A stretch of 64,000 bases of DNA from contig OX328130.1 in NCBI GenBank assembly GCA_946811695.1, positions 69,489,973 through 69,553,972 on the forward strand, in the 5' to 3' direction. Position numbers and translations under genes: made by a program. Below are positions 32,906 through 64,000 of this stretch, one piece after another; position 1 is the first letter of the stretch; every line of letters begins with the position of its first letter. A model generated the notes under the pieces. It was not told the origin of the DNA and did not search any database. It saw nothing but the letters and a program-made list of their open reading frames with translations. The DNA is from Gonocerus acuteangulatus. Its lineage: Eukaryota > Arthropoda > Insecta > Hemiptera > Coreidae.

Positions 32906-34713
32906 GGTTTTTGGGAACATACAAATTAACAAACAGCTTTGCATTCAATCTGTTCATTTTTTGTGCTGATTTTTTAATTTACTTTCTTCCTGGTAACAAT
33001 TTTCACCAATTCATGTCTCGAGTTGTTGTACGGTCTTTTCAAGCCTCTTCCTGCATTTGCTGATCCAATCCCGTCAGACTTCCAGCTCTGTCTGCTCCCA
33101 ACAGCTTGTTGCTTGTTGAATATTTGTAATATAGTAAATGAATTTATTTTGCCTAATAACGAGAAACATTAACTGAATATTATATTTAATTTACAATTTA
33201 AAAAAAAGTAATTTTTTAACCTGGGAATCAATTAGTTAAACATTGAAGTATATATTGGCACAAACATTGCTTGTCAAATTAATTTTTATAATTTACAGCT
33301 ATTAAAAAACCCTGATGATTTTTATTATAATTTTTATTTGTTATAATACTCTTATCTTTGTTATTTGTAATGTAAAGTATTTTATGTTTATTTGTGCATA
33401 AATGTGTGATAAATATCATGCCATAAATAAAAAATATGTTTTGTAAAATTTTGTTCTAATATAAAACACCAATAAAACTTATTCCCTACAATTTTTTAAT
33501 TTCAGATTTTATGTTTGCATCTGATCACAAGCCCTGTAATTTCTTATTTTACTGTTAAGCTAACTTAAATAACTGAAAAGCGCGATTTTTAGCCATGACC
33601 CACAGGAAGTGAAAATTACAGATAGTTATGAAAGAATGCTGATTTATAAACTCAAAATAGACTAAAATAAAATCCGACCTCTTTACTATTTTGTTGTCTT
33701 GTTATACAAGGTGTCATGTAAATGTGTGATTAAATTTTTGGATTGGTAGTAAGCCTTAAAAGGAACAAAAAAGTTCATATGAAGTATGGTCCGATTCTTA
33801 ACGGTAAGGGAGATATTACAGTTTTCCTGTTTTTTTTAATAGATTGCTTACTTTTTTAGAAAAAAACTACTGTAGCTCCACTCCAATTGGTCGGAATGAA
33901 AAGCAAATGGTACCAAATGAAAGCTGGGTAAATTTTCTGTAGGAATATGACAGAAAAAAACTAGAAAAAGAAAGAATGTTCTGTTTGCTAACTTTAGCAC
34001 TAAATCGAATTTTGTGGATATTTACAGCTTAAATTGATTTTCCATAGATAAGATTTAAACATACCGGATCTCAGAAAAACTTCTTCATTTCATAAGCTTT
34101 GATATGGTGTGAAACAAGCCTATCTTTATTTGATGTTAAGAATTCAAGGGAACAAGAAACAGAAAAAAATGATAATGCCTCTAAAAAAGAAATGTAATTC
34201 CAACAAACAAATAACACCTATAAAAAACAAAGTAACTGTTCAAAATGGCCTGCACAGTCACTTCTTTTTAAAACTGCACCTACTGCTCTTCTTATCTGCC
34301 TGCCGTTTCTCTTCATCTCCTCACACATCAGGACTATTTTATTTTTCAAATCCTCTTTGGTTTCTACTGCCTCAGCGTAAACCAATGACTTCAATTTTCA
34401 CCATGCATAAAAAGCCATTGGGGTGGGGTCTGGGCTTTGGGCAGGCCATCTTACAGGCCCACACCGTCCTATCGTTTGGATAGGTACTGTTAAGCCAATG
34501 TGTGACAGATCGGCTGCTGTTAACAGGACAGCCATCCTTTTGCAACCAGTTATTCTGACGGCCTTCCAGAGGAATGTCGTCTAATAGGTTGGGGAGGTAA
34601 TTTCTAGAATATAGATTCCAAAAGATGGCCATCAATAAGTCCCTACCACACATAATCCTGGAAAAATATTTTAATGGATAACTCCCTGACGGTGTAAGTG
34701 GAGCAAAATAACC
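32906..34713 (-). mobile_element. 1,808-bp repeat unit, copy 2
   Basis: Matches copy 1 base for base wherever I compared it, at a constant offset of 1,818, including identical reading frames. It is separated from copy 1 by a 10-bp spacer ATTACAATCT. Confidence 0.9.
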
Positions 34714-37700
34714 TGTCCCCCCCCGAATGACGGAAGACATTTATAATAGTTTTATTGGAGGGAATCCCCCTTTGGGGAAATCACTGACCATATTCGATAT
34801 TCTCGTACAGCACCATTTGTGCTTCCATTCGCAACCCCATGACAAAAATCATATCACAAAATTCAATGTTGGAGAAGGAAATTTAAGACTCAATAAGGAA
34901 ATAAGATAAAAGATATTTGATTTAAATACTTTACTTAATTTAAACAATAATAGAATTGACAAACATGTATAATTTTATTCAATATAAATTAAACAGAAAA
35001 CTTATTACAATAAAGTTTGGTCAACAAGAAAATAAACTACATCAAATAAACTCTAATAAGAAACTATATACAACAAACAGATATTAATATATATATTTAT
35101 GTAATTGAGGCAAAAATATATAACAACTGGTCGATTAAACTTATTCTATAACGTACATAATTGCAAATGTCCATACTAATATTTAATTTATAATAAAAAA
35201 ATTGGCCTCGAAGATAGTTTAGTCAACAATAAAGGAAATAAGAGTTTTACAGTAACAATATCACATGCATAATTAATGAGGACTTTTCATCCATATTTCT
35301 AAAATGTATATAAAAAAACAAAAAGATCTACTTGCAATTTTTCTAAAAAATGTATTTAGTTTTATTTTCTAACCTATTTTCCCCCGAAAATGAAATAACA
35401 GTTTCTATCAATTTTGCTTGCAAAACCTACACAGAAAGGAAGTTTTGTGTTCATGTCATGGAAGAACTACGCTCTAAAAGAGGAAGCTGTTTTTGGCACT
35501 TGGAAAATTTCATTCTTTTCAGTTACTATTTAAAAAATGAAACAAACATTTTCAATTATAGGGAAAATGCTTATGAAAAGGAAGTAAGTTAGCTAAGAAG
35601 TTTTCTCAATGAATTAAATCAAAAGAGCACCTACAAGTGGGGCAGGAACAGACATTGCAAGCTTTTGAAATTACTTTAAATGAAAATTCAGGGTTTCTGC
35701 TAAGATAACTGAAACCTTTGCGGAGAATCGTTCATTTTATGGCTTGGATAAAAAACAGATGAAGATGTTATATACAATATTGAAACATCAATGTTCATTT
35801 ATTAGAATTTTGAATTTATAATAAGTGTCTTCTTCCGAAACAATAAAAAGAAGACTATAATCGTAGCCAAAATCCTAGCTACAAAAAGTCTATTAATACA
35901 ATTAAATTTAATATAAACCAAAAAAATATGCGTAAACATATTTTATAACTTAAAAGACTGGATGTTCGGTAACTAGGTAAATTTAGAATACCTAAGAAGA
36001 TCTTACAATCCTGCATACATCAACAGGTGTTTGAAGGGCAAACATTCACCCCAATATACTCCTAATAGTACATTTTTAGCTTAAGCCATCGCCCAGATGA
36101 CAAGTAGTGCTGTAAGTCATCTTTTGATCTTTATTCCAATAGAGTCTGTCAAAGTTCAGATTACCTGGGGAGGGAGAGAAGTAAACAGTGGAAACAATTT
36201 ATAATTAAATCACCCTAAACTATGATCTTCCCTACTTGTTTCATATGTTCATGGTACATCTTCACCTGAATATGTTATAAATAAAAAGGCTTATAGCCTT
36301 GAGTAGGAGAACCTTCCCCCCATGTATGTCAAAACTGCTCACAGACTATATGAAGCCAATATGGCTGTCATAGATCAGCTGATCAAAACGACATAATCAC
36401 AGATGTTTAAAATTAATTTCCAGAAGAAATGTAGCCATAAATAATCAAAACTACCCTTGTTACTAATTAAACAATATTATTTTTTTTTGTAAAATAAATT
36501 AATAAAAACTTACTTTACTTATAATTTACTCAACTTAGACAGACTCTATTTTCTTGTCTAAATTACCTATCACAAAAATTTTTACTAATTGTCACCAGTA
36601 ATATTTTTATAATTTATTTTATAAATGGCAGACTCCATTTTTAAAATAAATTGTCAAGAACAAAGGATCACAATCTTATAATATATTTTTTTTTTTTGCT
36701 TGAAATATAACACAAATTTAAATAAATACATAACTCATTTTTTTATTCTTGAGAGTATAAAGCTCGTAGGAAGATTTGCTCCCTCGCTCCACTGCGGACT
36801 CCCACTTTTCTTTTCCTAAGTCAATGTCCTACGCTAAAAATTTGAGATTGAAAGCCTATTCTAATTTTTAACATTTTTCATTTTTCTAGAAAAACTAAGT
36901 AACACTTTAAAAAATGTTATATAATTGATTGTTTTCTCCTTAAATGAATTCAAGAGTTTGAATAAATGGTCCTTTTTTTAATATTTTCCCTTTTTTTTGT
37001 ATATAAATGAACACGTCACTCATTTGTCTAACACATGCTTATATCAAGTATAAAAAATGTTCATTAGGACATCGTTAACCACACAATGGACTATCTATTA
37101 ATTACATTTGTCCCAATAAAGGAGGGAACACTTACACATACACATTTCTACTAGTTCTTACACAAACACATTTAGCAATCATGAGTAAGATATAAATAAG
37201 GTTAACATTTTATTTTTCTCGAAATTCGGAACATAATTACAACTGGATTAATATATAACACATTGTTTTCAGAATTTATATCTCTCTAAGTCGTTTGGAC
37301 AACAGTAAACTATTGGAATGTTTTGCCTATTTTTGGTTTGTCACTTATAGTGTAATTTTTGTTGGTTTAAAAAAAAACAAAAAAAAAACACATTAAATGC
37401 CTTCCACAAATCTCTGAACAATTCTCTTTCTCTCTTTGTTATTTTTTTAATAAACTATCTTGTTAAAGTCAGATTAGGGGAAGGATGAAAATTTTTCATC
37501 GTTCTTTTTACATATTCTCCGGATTGGAGCAGATTCGATCTTAGGAATGGATGAGGAGAGCAGCCCCCCGCACTTTTGGGGATCCTGCACACAGTGTTGT
37601 CTAATCTGTCCATACATTTTAGTAACTTATTGTGGAAATGCTCGTGCAAGCTTGGGGACAGACAGATTTTATACTTCACAAATTAGGACCAAAATCGAGA

Positions 37701-38279
37701 TTTGCCCAGAGCATTTTTAAAGATTGGCTCTGGATTGGAGATATCCAAAATTACCAATTAATAGAAGTAGAATAAAAAAAATCTAAGCCTCCACAAAACC
37801 CCATTGTTTGCAGTGAAGTGTGTTCTATTTTGAAACAGATGTTCAGAATGATACAAGCGATTAAGAGATTTGTGGACATTATTCTTGGAGCTTGGAGGAT
37901 ACGCTGGCCAGTCGTGACAAAGCAAAACCAGCCTACCTCATACTTAATTTCCTACAATTGACCTAACATAATTACAATCTTATATTAAATGCATAGGTTT
38001 ATATATAAATAGGTAATAAGTTTATTTACGCTGAAGCATACAAAAGTTCGTAAACAAACGCCTCAGTCTAGCAGGGTATGAGACAGTCCCACTGCTGATG
38101 TCTTTATGTCATTGTCGAAATTAGTTCATGAGCAATTGTACAGCTGCATTCGTGCAGTCTCCGTTCTCATTCTCAAAGTGTTTTAATTAGTGATGTGGTT
38201 CTTGTAATTGTGCGAGCGTTGGAGACTCCTTTAGTTAGAACCTGGCCGGTGGGGCTTCTCCCAACGGCTCAACCTTTCC
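34714..38279 (-). other. AT-rich non-coding DNA, possible long 3' UTR of distal CYB561 isoform
   Basis: No exons or recognisable elements. If the distal CYB561 isoform uses the 38,286 acceptor, its 3' UTR runs into this stretch on the minus strand. Several AATAAA hexamers on that strand prevent choosing an end. Confidence 0.3.
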
Positions 38280-62419
<24,140 letters not shown>

Positions 62420-62554
62420 CTGAAACATTGGATCATGTTAGAAGTATACATTGGACATAGGATATTTGGATACGATTTAGTCCGGTTAGCGGGATCTATT
62501 TAGGGAAGTACATACATGGTTTAAAGCTAAAGGCCAAAGCCACGCTTAATGCAC

Positions 62555-62648
62555 CGGTTCCAGTTGATCACCGAACAACTAATGTTGGCATTATAAATGG
62601 GTGGCAACCTGGAGATAGTCCGGCGTTAATGGCCAAATTGTTGATGGA
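62555..62648 (+). mobile_element. Decayed 5S-derived SINE copy
   Basis: Shares GTTGGCATTATAAATGGGTG GCAACCT and TCCGGCGTTAATGGCCAAAT with the copy at 58,905. The 5S head is mostly unrecognisable. Confidence 0.6.
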
Positions 62649-63039
62649 AAATAGATTTTTCACATAAAAATTGTTTGGTCACGTGACCGGAAATTTATTT
62701 TGCTAGAGTATCTCGGACATAAAAATAATTCATAATTTGGCAGGAATTGGATTTTAATAAATTCTAAGTATTACGGATTTCAATTAATAGGAACAAGCAA
62801 TAAATGCAAAATTTATTAAATAAATGAATAGCAAGTTTTTATTCCCTCTCCAAACGACATTTTTATGATCAAAATGATGTCCCTTTAGAGGAAAATCACT
62901 CTTAAATCTTTTTTTTTATTTGTTTTTCTTAAAGTGAACTTGGAGGCCAGGTGGTGAAACTATCTTTCAATGTTTCATTGTGGTTTTGGGCCAAATCATT
63001 CCGCGTCTGACCGCATAATAACATTGGAATCGTCTGTAA

Positions 63040-63255
63040 AGGATGGTTTTCACAAATATTTAACAAACGCCATTTCATTTGATAACAACCTCAAAAATAA
63101 AGCATTAACATCACTTGTATTTATACATTCTTTTTTTCACTAACAGAACATTCAGAGTAAGAAATGGAACTTGTCTCTCATGAGTCTAAAAACAAGAAAT
63201 GGGAGTTCCGAAGGGCAGTGTACTCAGTGTTACACTACTTCTCATTGTAATAGGT
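63040..63255 (+). mobile_element. LINE reverse transcriptase fragment (RT motif GVPxGSVLS)
   Basis: KKW/MGVPKGSVLSVTLLLI at 63,199-63,250 matches the jockey/CR1 RT domain block GVPQGSVLSVTLFLI. Just upstream, in other frames, TEHSE/FRVR and GTCLS-like pieces fit the preceding F..RT.RV..G...S..... segment. It is fragmentary and frameshifted. Confidence 0.65.
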
Positions 63256-63676
63256 ACAGTAAGAGCATATATAATTGTTTTCCATTTTTATAGGCGTATC
63301 CATATTTGGCTATTAGAACTGGGCGCTTTCAAAGGTTACCGCATATTAATACATCCCTACGGCACGCGGTGTTCTAAGGCGGCCCAACAACAAAGTTTAA
63401 ACAACCTCAGACGTTCGATAACTTCGATTTAGAAAAAAATAAAAAAAAACCCAAAGCGCTTTCTATTCATTGAAGTCCTTGTCTTTGAATCTTGTCGGAG
63501 TCGAAGACAAGAATACATCGAATATTCCTCGATTAATTGTAGTACTGAAGATTGGCCATCGTCTCAAAAGCGCTCGGCGCTAAATATTAACAAACGTTTA
63601 TCGATAGAGGTTGTTGACCTTGCTTTAATCTATTAAAACCATGAGATTTCACCAGCCATCAATTACTCAAAACGTG

Positions 63677-63720
63677 TATAAAGGCTCTCCAAAACCGGCA
63701 CGGGACGGAGCACAGTGAGG
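63677..63720 (+). promoter_or_regulatory. Possible TATA promoter at window end
   Basis: TATAAA at 63,677-63,682 is followed about 35 bp later by CACAGTGAGG, similar to the arthropod initiator CAGT, in a locally GC-rich stretch. No gene follows inside the window, so this is only a candidate. Confidence 0.25.
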
Positions 63721-64000
63721 CGCCGAAGAACGACATGTCGTGTTTCAAAAAAGGCTACAGCCTCTAAAGCTTAACCACTTTGTCTTCAGATTCTGTTTTT
63801 TGTTTCCCTGTTTATTAATTCACGTGTAAATAATTCACGAAGTTTTACAATTGAACATAAAATAAAATTTAATTTTTCATCTAACTTAATATCAGAACTG
63901 ATATCGTTGAAATTAAACATTCAAATCCTCATTATGGACTTGGAAAAATCGTGACCGGTGAGGAGTAGTTTTAGTGGTTCAGGTCTGGAGATTTCCATCT

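Noticed and set aside
63640..63735. Minus-strand ATG frame (MSFFGASLCSVPC...) as first exon of CYB561
   Set aside because: No good donor with the phase needed for 62,419; the plus-strand TATA-like context makes other readings possible.

Overview
This is an AT-rich nuclear window from an animal. It has spliced genes with consensus GT-AG introns and is dense in repeats: tRNA-derived and 5S-rRNA-derived SINEs, Penelope-like elements, jockey/CR1-type LINE fragments, mariner, Tigger/pogo, hAT and piggyBac-like DNA elements. The gene set and repeat mix suggest an arthropod. I cannot fix the order or species from sequence alone.

Layout. (1) About 1.2-4.6 kb, plus strand: the last four coding exons of a core-1 beta-1,3-galactosyltransferase (C1GALT1/T-synthase family). 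Its introns hold a Tigger-like element, a TTAA-flanked MITE and a DNA element flanked by a 38-bp direct repeat. (2) 23.3 down to 9.9 kb, minus strand: eight phase-consistent exons of a signal-peptide/single-TM/coiled-coil protein, 3' end unresolved. One intron is of the GC-AG type. (3) 24.1-27.8 kb, plus strand: a complete three-exon gene of 163 aa with a C-terminal UMA domain (ESCRT-I associated). It is head-to-head with gene 2 across about 0.8 kb. (4) 62.4 down to about 38 kb, minus strand: a cytochrome b561 family ascorbate-dependent transmembrane oxidoreductase. Its last TM helix and tail are encoded by two alternative, phase-equivalent 3' exons about 11 kb apart. The first coding exon(s) lie upstream, outside or unrecognised.

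The rest is intron and intergenic DNA, mostly mobile-element debris. The notable parts are: two inverted-dimer loci built from Penelope-type terminal sequence, one with near-intact minimal hammerhead ribozyme cores on both strands; a third hammerhead core 3' of a Penelope GIY-YIG ORF remnant; an exact-looking 1,808-bp tandem duplication containing a broken DDE transposase; a 44-bp minisatellite with a 16-bp palindrome; a 142-bp tandem array; several long foldbacks; and 5S-headed and tRNA-headed SINEs sharing one 3' tail.

The four genes do not form a pathway. C1GALT1 (Golgi O-glycosylation), the UMA protein (endosomal sorting) and CYB561 (vesicle or endolysosomal electron transfer) are all endomembrane-related, but their adjacency is not evidence of joint function.
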